Below, in pieces: positions 47,183 to 60,334 of a stretch of DNA of 64,000 bases; position 1 is the stretch's first letter; each line of letters opens with the position of its first letter. This stretch comes from Phorcus lineatus. Taxonomy: Eukaryota > Mollusca > Gastropoda > Trochida > Trochidae. Made by a program: the position numbers and the translations under genes. The notes below the pieces were generated by a model, which searched no databases, was not told the origin of the DNA, and saw only the letters and a program-made list of their open reading frames with translations. The stretch spans positions 21,463,729 to 21,527,728 of the forward strand of contig OV121096.1 of assembly GCA_921293015.1 (NCBI GenBank), read 5' to 3'.

Positions 47183-47929
47183 GATTTGCTGTCTGAAATA
47201 GAAAAGAAAGCCATTATGATGTTGATAGTTTTTTGCATAGTTTATAAAGCAGTACAATGACGTGCATTCAGATAACATTCTGTCTACGAGGAATCCCTGT
47301 TTCAACTTTTGTTGTTAGATTACATTTTATGGGGCACACAACAGTCATGTTCATTTCGTATTTTTCTTAGCTCTTTCTTTCCAGTTTGACTGTTGTTTTT
47401 AACCCTTGCATATTCTACTATTTCTGTGACCCTAGATCCCTGTCGATTTTTAAGCTTTAATTAAGGGTCTAGCGTAAGGGTTGGTCTCTTGTATTGTTTG
47501 CAGATGGGAATCACGCTAAACCAGTAAAATACAGTACTCGATTAACTTTAATCGTGCTTGCAAACAAGCAAAAGACATTTTGATTAGTGTAATGCAGGGG
47601 TTTGAACAATCAATGTTCACCAATATCAAAGGAACGTGCTGCGTTTAGCATCAATTACTGAATTCATGGAAATAAAACCAAGGACATTTATTTCATTGTT
47701 AACTATTAGTAGCAATTTAAGTACAAGTTACAAACTTTAACATCATCATTAAACATAGATAGATATTTATATCTTGTCAATCAATTTCTTCCTGAACAAT
47801 CGTTAGCTTAAAAAAGAGACATTATTTTGTTGTTTACATCTGTCAGTTGGCAAAAACACGTCTTGACTAAACAATAAGGAAATATATGTATGTAGGCACA
47901 AGGTATCCACCAATATAATTTCAACTTAC

Positions 47930-48010
47930 TCCGGAAATAAGCAATATTTTTGTTTTGATTTCACGGAGGAACCTTCGCTTTCCCGCAATTTTTCTCTGTT
48001 ACATTAGAAA
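47930..48010 (-). promoter_or_regulatory. POLD1: Probable POLD1 noncoding first exon and core promoter
   Basis: The minus strand has donor TCCGGA|GTAAGTTG (exon edge 47930) preceded by a locally CpG-containing stretch (CGGGAAAGCGAAGG). It would join the acceptor at 47193 just before the ATG exon. The 5' limit cannot be seen. No TATA box, as is usual for replication genes. Confidence 0.45.
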
Positions 48011-48014
48011 TCAT

Positions 48015-49050
48015 AAGCGTAATGAAAACGAAATGTGAATGTGTTGATGTCCCTGCACCTCTTAAACTAAAACCTAGCTTCTTTACAGACTGTATCATCA
48101 ATGGTCACTTTAAACTTACAATTAAGTGAACATATGGTTAAATGATTTATCGCTGATGTTGTTAAGAAATGTATGGATGTAAATGCTTTCATTGCTTTCC
48201 AGTAAAAGTACACTTTTGTATTAGTTTGACTGGTTTCGCCAAAATGAACTTTGCGCCGCATTTATTGATTTCGTAACCAAAATAATTTCGTAATCAAAAG
48301 AAGGTCGTTCATAGAGATTGAACACGAGCAAAATAAAAGAAAGTCACATAACATAACAGAAAAATGACAGACTAACATATGTGTTTGGGTTTCTTTTTAC
48401 AATAAAGACACACATTTATTACAGGGACAAAGATGATTTATTCGATAGCAAAACTGTGGCGCACTTTTTCCGTAACTTATAACAACCTTTAAAACTAATT
48501 CGAATCAGCAAATATTTTACTTTTAAGGAGAAGCGTACCAATCTTAAGAAATTAAAATCTTATTTTTCAAAAACGGAGCCAAAATTTTAAAAAGATGTTT
48601 TTCTGAAAAGGCAATTGCAGGAAAACTGCTTAATAAATTCAGCTGCTAGTGTACTAAACTCTATGTTACCAAGCAAAGGCCAGATAACGAACACATATAA
48701 CTTCCTCAAACGTATATAGGCCTACCTGCTGGTTCAAACCTAGTCTAGCATGCTAGAGACGGCATCTTAAGAAAAAACATACGTCTTTCGATTTTTGTAT
48801 TCATCGCCATTCCTTCTCATTTGATAAAATTGACAGGCACTATCTATGCATCTTTGACATGGTGTATGGATGATTTCGATGAGATGAAAATAGAATAGAA
48901 TTGGACCAATCCAAATGGTCTATATTTCCATCCGTGTTTCGATTGAAATTAGATGTTTCGATTTTATTGACATAGAAGGCAAAACCCTCCCCACTCAAAA
49001 TCGCCGGAAAGCTGCTACAGATAATTTTAAACGCACTACCTACCTAACAA
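48015..49050. other. Region upstream of POLD1
   Basis: No gene recognised. It should contain the POLD1 promoter at its low end. Short open frames here lack motifs. Confidence 0.35.
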
Positions 49051-49059
49051 ATCTACGTT

Positions 49060-49335
49060 GTAATGGCGTTGTCACAACGTCCACTTTACGTTGTCCTAAT
49101 GTAGATTCATGACGTTGTCACAACGTCCACTTTACGTAGTCCTAACGTAGATTCATGACGTTGTCACGATTTTGTAGACTCCCGTTCACGTTGTTACAAC
49201 ATGGTATTTCTACCTAAATAAGACGTCGTAGCGACGTTGTAACGACGTTCTTATTTACGTTGTCCTTAGGTTGATTCCTGACGTTGTCACAACGTGATTT
49301 TGTAGACTCCCAAACACGTTGTCACATGTACAACG
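49060..49335. repeat. Palindromic ACGTTGTCACAACGT array
   Basis: About five ~48-bp units built on GACGTTGTCACAACGT plus CCACTTTACGTTGTCCTAA and GTAGATTCATGA. The core 15-mer is itself an inverted repeat. Later units (49158 onward) mutate but keep TTTTGTAGACTCCC. Confidence 0.6.
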
Positions 49336-49339
49336 TGTA

Positions 49340-51685
49340 ATTTCCCCAGCTAACAAATAACGTCGTGAAGAACTTTTAAAAGTTAAACGCACTAGTACAC
49401 ACCAATATTTTGCAAACACAACGAATGCACAAATACTGCATATCTCTCGATATTACTCACGACCCTCATTCAAGTAATCTACCTCGTAATTTATTTAACA
49501 AATATTTACATATTCAGGTAGTAAAGTTGATTTTTAAAGGCCGGAAGTATTTAATGCAACGTAACCTTAAATCCGCATGAACTACGATATCGGAAATATT
49601 AAGATTTTGCTTATAAACAGAAAAGCGGAAACAGCAGTCGCTTGGGTCAATCTAACAATAATGCTAATGCTGTGTTATTAAATCGGTTTATTTACAACAT
49701 TGCTTTCATAAAACATATTTCATTATTTGTTCTCAGTTCAGAGTTTAGGTAAATTCGATAGATGCACATAATACTAGTTCAGCCGCGTTCAACTGTCTAT
49801 AATTTATCCGTTTTGTACACAGCTAACCATAGATTTTTTATATATCCAAGCCGACAGCGGCTGTCTTAACTTTTTCATTGTTGATTGCAGGTCAACTGTT
49901 AGGAATTTAAAGTATTTCTTTGCATCGATAGAAATCTTGAGTGAATGCATAAGTCCTCTTAAACCTCTAAATAGCCAATTTTAACCGTAAAAGCATGCAC
50001 TACTTTAAAAGAATACTCTGATTTCGAAAAAAGTGCTGGTTATAAAAAAATATGAATACTCACTTGAAAATTTAAACACTCAATCAATTTTTAAAATACG
50101 GGTATCATACCCACATATAGGCAAAAGCTTATCTGGAGCTCTGAAGGTTGGAATCAAAGTCAAATGAATATCATAAAAATCAGGGTGTATCTCATTAACA
50201 AACATCACAATCCATCAAACATCATCAACATAGCTCCACAACATCAACTTTCGACTCCCATTTGCTAATGCATATTAGTCTATTAAATACCTTTCCTCCA
50301 TTGAACTATCATTAAAGCATGAATGAAAGAAATGATAAAATAGAGTAGTAATGTAAATTATTGCTCTGTACATATGTTTTCGTTTTACCCTGGCAAATCA
50401 CTATCAATTCCATTATACTTTTACGTCAAAGTGCAATAACATTTGGTCTCGGCAAATGTTTTTTAACATTTATGATAAAAAAATCCATTCTAATTCGTAT
50501 GTACACATATGACCATTCAATAAAGACTAACTCGAAATTAAGTACAATAGAACCCGCTCTCTTTATTTACCACATGAATGAGATTCAAATGTTTGTTTTC
50601 TTGCTCTCAAGTCGAATGAACTGGAATTTAGATCACACAATAAGATGTACTTTGTATGCAATTAGTCTGTCAGTCACACCCTAATATAAGAAAAAAAGCT
50701 TAAGAAAGTCTAGGACAAGACTTTAGAGCCTAAAATGAAGAACTATCAGTCTCTTTTTTTATTTCATTTAATATTTGTTTCAAAATTTATTGACCATATT
50801 TTCATTTCACAGTCCAATTGTAAGCCTAACATGTAATCTACACATCAAACAACACCAAAACATGGTTTCCTCAAACTCATTTGCAAGTAATGGATTTCCT
50901 TTAAGTACACCAAACCGAGACATTTTTTAGAGATCTAATTGGCAATGTTTAAACTAAAAGATATTTCATTATAGAAGGATAAGCGATGTATTAGAGATTC
51001 GGCAATGAAAGAACTGAAATATATTTCGTTATAAAATGTTTAGCGACTCATCAAGAACAGATTGGAAATGTAAAAATAAAAAATAATGAATATTGAAAAC
51101 TAAGGATTCGCGTGACTGAGTGCGAATTATTTTCGGAACCCATATACTATTTAATTGAATAGATGAGTCTGGAAATTGAACATTATTCAACTACTTAACA
51201 ACGCTATCGTTCGATTTACACATCCATCATTCAGATAAAACGCACGATTTATATGTAGAGAAAGACAAACTTACAAATTTAAAGATGTATACTCATACAC
51301 TACACCAAGAAACAAAGTACCAATTAGCTAAAATGCTCTAGAAAGTTTCTAGTTCGTATCTTGATAGTTATTAGATACGAGGGATGTTGACTTACGTGTA
51401 GAAAAAAATACTTATTACAAATTTACCATGTGAACTCATACACTTTACCAAGAAACAAAGTTCCAAATAGCTAAAATTTTCTAGAAAGTTTCTAGATTGC
51501 ATATTGTTGTTTCTAGGTGCGGGGTATGTTTATTTATTGCTGTAGTGTAGTACCACAAGAACACAGTGACTTACGCAACATTGAGCTTTATAATGCAAAA
51601 ACTCAAACTTACTGATTGTCCTATACAAAAACATTTGTTTTTTTTGGTTACGAAAATCAATGCATCATGATATCAACCAATATTG
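49340..51685. other. Intergenic, no gene seen
   Basis: AT-rich. A pair of related blocks at about 51270-51370 and 51400-51500 (ACACTACACCAAGAAACAAA / ACACTTTACCAAGAAACAAA, then TAGAAAGTTTCTAG) is a local tandem duplication. No coding motif. Confidence 0.4.
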
Positions 51686-51689
51686 ACTC

Positions 51690-51950
51690 TTTTGATCGTT
51701 TAACGCCGCTTTGAAGAATATTTCACCTACCAGTATATAGAGACTGAAAATATTATTGCAGGGAGAAAGCCCGAAACACCATTGTGGCTATGTATTGCGG
51801 TGAAACCTGCGAGCATCGAGCATCGAACAATGGGTGGTACTGCACTGAAGTTCTCTACAGCAGACACAGCTGCCGAGCCCCTGGCGCGGTTCGAACAATG
51901 GACCTCTTGATCCGAAGCCGAACACTCTAACCACTGCGCTATCCCCCACC
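51690..51950 (-). mobile_element. Arg-tRNA-derived SINE, second copy
   Basis: The minus strand reads GGATAGCGCAGTGGTTAG, then GTTCGGCTTCGGATCAAG, the body with CTTTCTCCCTGCAATAAT and the end AAAGCGGCGTTAAACGATC. B box mutated (TTGTTCGAACCGCGCC). Preceded by a C homopolymer at 51947-51963. Confidence 0.8.
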
Positions 51951-51990
51951 CCCCCCCCCCCCCACTTTTTTTGGGAATGCAATAATCAAT

Positions 51991-54900
51991 AATATTTTTT
52001 TTACAACTTTATTCATTTTTGTTCATGTATATACAAATTCAAACATGCATATCAGTGGAGAAGCAAGACATTTCAACATAGTAATGGACAACAAATGGAG
52101 TGTATTTGAATTACAAAAAAGACCCAAACTATTCATTGATGGGAATTATGATCTATAGATGTACATGATACTTTTTTAAAAATGATGTCTTATTGAAAAA
52201 AATCGCTTAAAACGAGAACAAATTGTGACATGATGACCAGAATTTCATGAATTTTGAATAACTACATTGAGTATATGCAGAATATTTGTCTATGTTATAT
52301 ATATTGCGAATGTCGTTTTTAATGTATGGGATGCTTGGTAGTTTATTTTGTTGTTTTGCTTTAAAGATATTGTATTTTATTATTATCAGAATCAGATTAA
52401 GAACATTATTTCTGTGTTGTGGGTATCCGAAGATCACAATTTGTTTTGATAAGTTTAATTTACACTGTGTTTTTTATTCGATCCAATTTGTCATTTCTAA
52501 CCATATATATTTCGATATTTCGTAATCATAAAACAAATGGAGCAATGTTTCAGCGCTTTCACCACAGAAGTCGCATTTTTCATTGTCTTTATAACCCATT
52601 TTGTCAATAAAGTATTTGTAGGTAGAATTCTGTGCATCAAACGGTATTAGAACCATATATGGTTACTAGCTGAATGGCATTTGTGAGGGGATTGGTGTAT
52701 TAATTTCCATTTATCTTCTGTGAGAGAACAGTCTAAGTCTTTTTCCCACTTTGTTTTGTAACTTAATTTTGTGTCATTTATGTTTTCAAGTTGCAATATA
52801 TCGTAAAATTCCCTACATCCAGTTTTATTCCCTATTAAATTTTCAAGGAAATATGGTAAAATAGGATATGGCTGCTTACAGTTTATAACAATATTTTGTG
52901 ATTTTATGTATTGTTTTACTGCTGCGATGATACCTGCATATTGAAGAAAATTTGTCTTAACGTTAAACGTTTTTATGAAAGTATCTAAATCAAGGTACTT
53001 TCCTTTTGAGTCGATTAGATCATTTACATGTACATATTTTACACCTCCACTTTCCAGTCTTTCAATATGTATGGATTTTACGTTTACAGTAATATTAGCG
53101 TTATGTCACAGCGGTTGGGATAGTATATCATTAGCAGTTTTTGTTTTCTTTCCTTTAACTGTTAAGAATTTCCCCCAGGCTTTTAATACATCTCTCCAAA
53201 AAGCATTTGTCCTCACTGTCATTACCTTTTCACTGATATAAGATTCACTTTTTTGTATCATATTTGGTAGGTTAGTTGAGATATTTTTATTGAACATGTT
53301 TCTTTGACAATCACTTGTTGAGTTATGCAGCCGTCTTATCCATGAAAGTTTCTGTGACATGATGATGTTCTTAATGTTAGGCGCTCTGATACCTCCCGTT
53401 TCGAATGTGTTAGTCAAAACACTTCTTTTTATCTTATCTGGTTTATTTTTCCATATGAATTTATAACATAGTCTATTTAGTTCATTTATAATTTCGTCGC
53501 CAGGATTAGGTAATGATGAAAAAAGGTGATTAAGTTTTGGGAGCAATAGGCTCTTCAACACGGTGTTCCTGCCTAGTGGTGTTAAATCACGTGCAAGCCA
53601 CATGTTCATTTCAATTTTTATTTTCTTTAGTTTATTTTTGTAGTTTCTTTCAACCATTTCTGCCAAATTATGTGTGAATGTTATTCCTAAGATTTTGAAA
53701 GAAGTTTGTGACCAGTCTAGATTCCAATTATTACAGAGAGAGCGTTTTTCATACCTTTTAGACCCTATCCACATCACTTGTGTTTTAGAAGGATTTACCT
53801 TAAGACCTGAGAATTCTGAATACAATTTCAGGGTTTGCAGGGCATTTTGTAGACTTTTTTCGGTTCCGTCCAATATGAGAGTTGTATCATCCGCAAATTG
53901 AGATGTAAGATATTCAACTTCACCAATCTGTATGCCCTTTATCTTTGGGTTATTTCTAAGCATGATGCTAAATATTTCTGCACATAGGATGAAAATATAA
54001 TGAGAAATTGGATCACCTTGCCTGCATCCCCTTGATAATTCGAAAAAGCTAGAGCCGAAGCCATTAACGAGAACGCTTGACTTTATATTTTTATAGAATG
54101 TGTTAATCCATTTTAAAATTGATGACCCAAAATTAAAATACACCAGAACCTTTTGAATAAAGCTCCAATCTACCGAATCGAAAGCTTTTTCAAAGTCTAA
54201 AAAAACCAACAGACCCGGTATTTCCATACATTCAGAATAGTCAATGATGTCGTAAATCAATCTTGTACATTCACCAATATATCTCTTTGGTATGAATCCT
54301 TTCTGATCTTCATTGATTATGTCTGGTAAAACTGACTTGATTCGATTAGCAATGGTTGCTGATGCGATTTATATGAAACATTTAAAAGTGATATAGGTCT
54401 CCAATTTTTCAAGTGATGTTTAGCTTTGTTAGCTTTTGGTATATAAGTTATCAAACCCTGTTTCTGGCTTACAGATAGTTCTCCTGTACGAAAGCCGTAA
54501 TTTAATGAGCGTAGAAGATATCTGTTCAAATCGTGCCAAAAAAACTTATAAAACTCAACTGTAAATCCTGATGGACCTGGACTTTTTTCATTTTTCATTT
54601 TTTTCAATGTATTTAATACTTCTTCATATTTAAGCTCTCCTTCCAAGTCTATTTTTTGTAATTCTGTTAGTTTTGGAATATCTAGTTTCTGGAACATATT
54701 TTGCAAATCGACATCTCTACAAGTTTGTTTAGTATACAGACTCTTATAGAATGTTTTCGTCTCGAGTAAGATATCTTTAGTTTTCGTTGCTACAGTTCCA
54801 TCCTTTTTTTCCAATTTACATATTGCTTTATTGAGAAAGTTTCTGTTTTCTAATGACAAAAAATATTTTGTTGGTTTCTCACCTTTTTCCTTCCAGTTGG

Positions 54901-56047
54901 ATTTTGATCGAAGTATTATTCCTTCAGTTTTAATATTATTAATAGTTTCTAGTCTGTCATTGGCAAGTTTAAGATTTTCAGACACCTCTTCCTTAGTCTT
55001 GATATTTTCTGTTTTATCTAAATCATTATGCCTTTCTTCTGTTTCATCACGGAGTAATTGTTCTTCTTTTTCTCGAGATTTCTTCTTTTCAGATGAATAT
55101 TTTATAGTAAAACCTCTGATCATTAAAAGCAAAGTTTCAAAAACGAGTTGGTCATCAATACTTAATTTTATACTACCATCTTCATATTGGCCTATTTTAT
55201 ATTGATCGATTGTTGATTTGATGACATCTTTTATACGCTTCACATATATTTCGTCTTGTAATAATGAATTATTAAATTTCCAAAAACCTTTGCCTCTTTC
55301 AATATCACTTATTTTCAATGTAAGCCAAATTGCTGAATGGTCTGATCGATATGCCGGGTCTATACCTGCCTTAACAATTGAATTATCTAAATCTCTGGAT
55401 AGAAGAAAGAAATCAAGTCTAGCCTGCTTAATTGGTTTAGATTTCCTCCAAGTGAAACGTTTACAATTTTTGTTAAATTCTCTCCAAGGATCAATCAGGT
55501 TTTCCTCCTCTATAAATTCTAGAACAACATCTCTCGCTTCAGGATTATTTACATGTTTGTAGTTATATAAATCAATTTCTGGGTTTTGGACTAAATTCCA
55601 GTCTCCGCAGAGAGAAAAGTGGTCTGAATTAAAATCTTTTATAATTTGTATTATTTCTTCATAGAACTTTGGAGAGTCACCATTTGGTCCATATACTGAG
55701 ATTAAAGTCAATGTTTTTCCGGTACTTATCTCTATCTTAAGCGCGAGAAAATTTCCGGTTTCATTGTCCTGAATTTTCTGTAAGAGTTTGAATTCAAAGT
55801 TATTTTCGAATATAATCGCCACACCTCTTGCATTACTTTTGTATGAACTAAACCAACAGTGGTCAGTTTCCAATTCAGTTTTGATTACGTTTTCTAGATC
55901 TTGAGATCTTGAGAAATGAGTATCTTGAAGACAATAGATATTGGCTTTTTTGGTCTTGACATTTTGAAAAACGTCTATTCTTTTTTCCCTATTATTCAGG
56001 CCTTGACAATTAGAAGAATATATTTTAAGATTATCACCCATTGTCAA
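51991..56047 (-). mobile_element. Tx1/L1-like LINE, decayed, lacks ORF1
   Basis: 56047-54317 encodes an APE-type endonuclease (SSNCQGL; CLQDTH; CGDWN; YRSDHSAI) followed by a coiled/charged linker and the start of reverse transcriptase (SPGPSGFTVEFYKFFW, WRPISLLN). A one-base frameshift near 54365 moves the rest to 54330-53106: LVFLDFEKAFDSVDW, GCRQGDPIS and FADDT at about 53886-53897. A TGA at 53106-53108 replaces a conserved Trp position; the frame continues with a TAA near 52651, then another shift, and a CDFCGESAETLLHL Cys-His knuckle (about 52550-52590). An AATAAA and A-run near 52011-51991 mark the 3' end. No ORF1 upstream, so 5'-truncated. Not mobile by itself. Confidence 0.88.
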
Positions 56048-56049
56048 TG

Positions 56050-56830
56050 TGTTTGCATTTTGCAGTTATTTTTTTAAGTCCAAACTTATATGTAGCATGT
56101 TTGAATTGTGTATTGACATGAAAATATGAAAATGACAAAGATCTTGAAAAGAAAAAGTGTGAACAAAAGTGAAGAGAAAATATGTACAAGTGAATAGCCA
56201 TAGTCATTTAGTTGACTCGACTAGTTACATTACGCAATATGATGCAGTTTATGTTGTAATGATGATTGTCTCAAGATTATAGCCGCTTTGGATTCTGCGT
56301 AACAGCGCTACAAAGCTATCGTACATGTTAGGTGTGCGGTGCGTGCAGTAATCAATAATGGCATACAAACTATCTATCCCTCAAACATATTATGTAGATA
56401 TGAACATTTTGTTGGCGACAAATCCAAATATCCCAAAATGATGATATTGGCATACATGGAAACCTTTACACAATTAATCTAACTTTATTCAACATCTATA
56501 AAATTTGAAATAAACTCTCATGCAAAAAATCGCCCAAGAACTATTTTCAAGTTGATAAGATTGGACTTAGGGCAATAATGGTATAATATATCGAATGATG
56601 ATAAGTAAGACATTACCATACAATTGGATTTGTTAATTTAGGAAGTTGATTCAAAATGGTCAAAGCCGCGTGAAAACGCACGCACGTCCGACATCCTGAG
56701 ACAGCCTGCTAGACGGTCAAATTTCAAAAGTAGCCTGTCCGGTGATTGGATAGATATATTTAACACACACAGAATACATTTTTCTTCATAACAGACATTT
56801 ATTGTTTCATCAGTCTGAGCTGTTACGGTA
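56050..56830. other. Intergenic, no gene seen
   Basis: Sequence between the LINE and the R1 copy; no LINE ORF1, no recognisable frame. Confidence 0.4.
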
Positions 56831-56833
56831 TTG

Positions 56834-57197
56834 TATATAAAGAGGACACTAAACGACTTTCCATTTAATATCATTTCCATTAAACGAGTTAATGGTTAAG
56901 TATAAAACGAGCGAAAGCGAGTTTAATACCAAATCATTAAAAAGTTTGATAAAAATAGTATTTTATTGAAAGAAGTTTAGTATTATGTTTATTACTCGTC
57001 CTCATTAATCAAGCATGATTGCCGAAAGTGTATTGAACGAAAAATTTCCGTGTTTTGGCCGCCACTGTGACGGCTATGCTAACATTGGGACGTCACAACC
57101 ACACAATATTATGACGTCATACGTGAAGCGGTATTACACTAGTTTAAAATCGCCGTATAAATATCACACTGCAGTATCTTACACGGGCGAGTAATAA
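56834..57197 (-). mobile_element. Repeat family R1 copy, inverted relative to 46364-46725
   Basis: Starts TATATAAAGAGGACACTAAA and ends CACGGGCGAGTAATAAATG, which are the complements of the ends of the POLD1 intron 1 copy. Contains the same hairpin loop GAGCGAAAGCGAG. Confidence 0.65.
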
Positions 57198-57199
57198 AT

Positions 57200-58435
57200 G
57201 ACTACAATTGAATAGTTACACATGATATGTTCATAACACACGCATCTTAACTCCTCCAACCTCTAATGATGTAGTGATAACAATGCAATGCCTATGATTG
57301 AATGGTAATGCCTGTGTAAATAGCAAAATGTTAGACATTCGGTTGTTCATCATTCTGATTTTATCATATGAACTTTGCTGAATGCATTTTTAACAATCTT
57401 AAGTGTACTAGACAGATGACAAAATCATGAATCATTTATCATTTTTTATTGCATACTCTTTAAATATAATATTTACCCTTGTAAAATGCCCCAAATGTAA
57501 ATACAATCAACTTACAAACTATTTGTGTTAAAAAAATCCACTGTTCTTTACTCTTTTATTTGTATCAGCAATGTGATATGTCCACGGTAAGAGAACATGT
57601 CTGATTATCAAGAATAATAATAGTTTTTTGACAAACACATAGAACCCTATATACGTTCTAAATTTGACAAAAGGTCAAGGTCAAAATATTTACCTCACCA
57701 ACTTCTTTTGTTTAATATAGGTCAACCAAATATAGGTTTCGAAATCTATTCACAATGTAATGTCATTTACAAATACTCCGAAAAACTAGAAAAGTGAACA
57801 GGTCCATGAATGATCTATGTCTGATGTCGACCATCTTTTACTGTTCAAGGGTCAATTGTGGCATCGCATATAATAAAATTAGGCCCACTTGTGTGATTTC
57901 TATCGATATAATGAGGTATGATTATGAGGTAAATCTCCATGATTGTATCGCAAACAATAATGAAACGGACTTTAATTCAATGTAGGATAACTATATGATA
58001 TCTTGTCTTCAAAAGTCCAAACCTCTACAAGGGGTCGTAGTACCCTGTGGATAGAAAAAGCTGCAGTTAGAAGTTCTCTTCACATCATTCAGGTTTGAAA
58101 GTTTACAACAAAATAATACCAGTGACATATTCAAATTGATATTTAACTTACACTGTGGAAACATGAATAAAGGAGATAAAGTGTTGTACAAAAAGTGGAA
58201 TGGCTATGATGATATTGTCTTCACGACTAATGGAAATGTGTAGACAAGTAGCGTCATCTGTTGAATTGACATATTAAAGATAAAGTTGGACAAAATGAGG
58301 CATTATAATCAAACAGTTTTGAAATAATGAATTTCATGTATACGTTGAAGTGATAGAATATGTAGCAAAAGACATTGGTGATGATAAACCCTTAAACCTG
58401 TCTTACTGCACCTCCTGTAATAGCCATAATGTGAA
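57200..58435. other. Intergenic, no gene seen
   Basis: AT-rich sequence without motif-bearing frames or recognisable repeats. Confidence 0.4.
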
Positions 58436-58444
58436 CATGCATTA

Positions 58445-58910
58445 TTTCTCAAAACAAATGTATGACATGACAAAGAACATGCGTGGTTTCACATATGCCA
58501 CACATGGTCTCACGTAGAACACGCATGGTTTCTCAAAGAGAGCGCATGATTTCACAAATAACCTGTATGGTTTCCAAAGAACATGTATGGTTTCCAAAGA
58601 ACATGCATGGTTTCCAAAGAACATGTATGGTTTCCAAAGAACATGTATGGTTTCTAATAACATGGACTGTTTCACAAGAGCATGTATGGTTTAAAAAAGA
58701 ACAAGCATGGTTTCACAAGAACATGCATGGTTTAAAAAAGAACAAGCATGGTTTCACAAGAACATGCATGGTTTAAAAAAGAACAAGCATGGTTTCACAA
58801 GAACATTCCCTGTTTAACAAAGAACATGCATGGTTTCAAAAAGAACAAGCATGGTTTCCATAGAACATGCATGGTTTTACAAAGAACGCATAGTCACCAA
58901 AATAAACGCA
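58445..58910. repeat. 20/21-bp minisatellite (ACATGCATGGTTTCCAAAGA)
   Basis: 20-bp units (58570-58660) pass to alternating 20/21-bp pairs (AACAAGCATGGTTTCACAAG / AACATGCATGGTTTAAAAAAG) giving a ~41-bp dimer at 58680-58800, with degenerate units out to about 58460 and 59170. Open frames on both strands here are repeat artefacts (Trp/Phe/His or Leu/Phe-rich). Confidence 0.8.
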
Positions 58911-59411
58911 TAGTTTCACAAATAAAATACTCAGGGTTTCAATTTGCACGCAATACATGTTCTATCATTATTAAATAATATTATCATTTTCCCTGCAAGG
59001 AAATACCGTACTTATGGGAACAAAAAGATTCCTGGCATGGACAATTATACCCTTTTCATACAGTCCTAAAACCCATCCTGTAACTTCCACATGAAGTAAT
59101 GCGTGATTTCACAAAGAGCATGTACGATTGAACAAAGAGAAAGCATATTGTTAAGAACACGCATGGTTTTGCAATGACTTTCAGGAATTTTCTAGCTGTA
59201 TCGATCAATATTCATCATCACATCAACTGCCTTGTGTCACCACGATCCCAGTTTTGATGTCTTTTGATGTAAAACAACATAATACTTGGTCAACATTAGA
59301 ACACGCTGCATAGTGTGCATGGTCGAGTATATTTACATTCCCAAATTCATGTCACTCATACTTACACTTCACACCAGTTAAAACTAATGGACCATTACCA
59401 TATTATGACTG

Positions 59412-59475
59412 CTCGGCGCTAATTATAATGGCTGAAATATTGCCCAAGCGGCGCTAAACAAAAAACTCACTCTCT
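59412..59475 (+). repeat. SINE 3'-tail fragment
   Basis: ATGGCTGAAATATTGCCCAA, GCGGCGCTAAAC and AAAACTCACTCTCTC, the same core as at 43031-43090 and 32231-32288. Confidence 0.55.
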
Positions 59476-59661
59476 CATTATTTAATGCTTAAAGCAATCC
59501 CTTCCTAAAGCCAGACATCTGCAGAACTGTAGAACCGTGTTTCCTCAGTATTAAGTACTGAAGGGTTTATAGTATAAATTTAACACACATTCTCGTTTTG
59601 ATGTAACAAGGCATTTAGAGACTATCAGGATGAGAAAATACACATGACAACGTTGTATATC

Positions 59662-60018
59662 TTAAAGAGCCAGTAACTCGTTTTTTGACAGATTTTTGTT
59701 TTTAGATTTTCCCCCAAAAACAATAGTCTATGCCAATAGTTTTATCTTCAGATGGTCAAACATCTCATTAATCAACTCGATCATCTGTAGTAGAAAGACA
59801 ATAAAATAGTATCAAGCAAAAACCACTGGCGGCCATTTTTGTGTAAACACCTTTTAATCAGTTGAGATAGGGAAATGCATTACTTTAGCAAACCAGTCAT
59901 TGTACATTCGTTTAAAAACTGCTTCTCCAGATTACAAAACATTTTCTTGCAATTGGAAACATTAAATTTGTTTTCATGAAAACACTTACTTAAAAAAACA
60001 ACGTGCTACTGCCTTCAA
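59662..60018 (+). mobile_element. MITE family 2 copy
   Basis: TTAAAGAGCCAGTAACTCGT at the left and AACGTGCTACTGCCTTCAA at the right are imperfect inverted repeats, 357 bp. Interior is shared with 6805-7040. Confidence 0.55.
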
Positions 60019-60334
60019 TTTGTACAACAACAGTCACCGTAGACACTCAAAGAAACTGTATTATAATGGCACATCAGCCTCGAAGCGGTATATACAAAAA
60101 GAAAAAAAAACCCAGTATGACTATTAGTCTTACCATTCAACTCGTTATCTTAAGGTCGGTAACTAAGTTGAACATCGTGTTTTGCTCGTGCTCAGGTGGT
60201 AAGTTTAATGAACACCGGTGTTCAACTAACTTACTCACCTGTAAACAAGTTCAAAGTTTTAAATAATTGTTTCTCATAGTGAAGATGATTCGTAAAATAG
60301 CTTGTAATTTGGATCAGGAGAAGTGACAAGTGTT

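Noticed and set aside
54831-55562. Plus-strand Ser/Phe-rich frames of 114-124 codons
   Set aside because: Antisense of the LINE endonuclease/linker coding region.
58442-58978. Repetitive frames on both strands (MVSKEHVWF-like and LETIHVLWKP-like)
   Set aside because: Minisatellite artefacts; both strands open over the same repeat.
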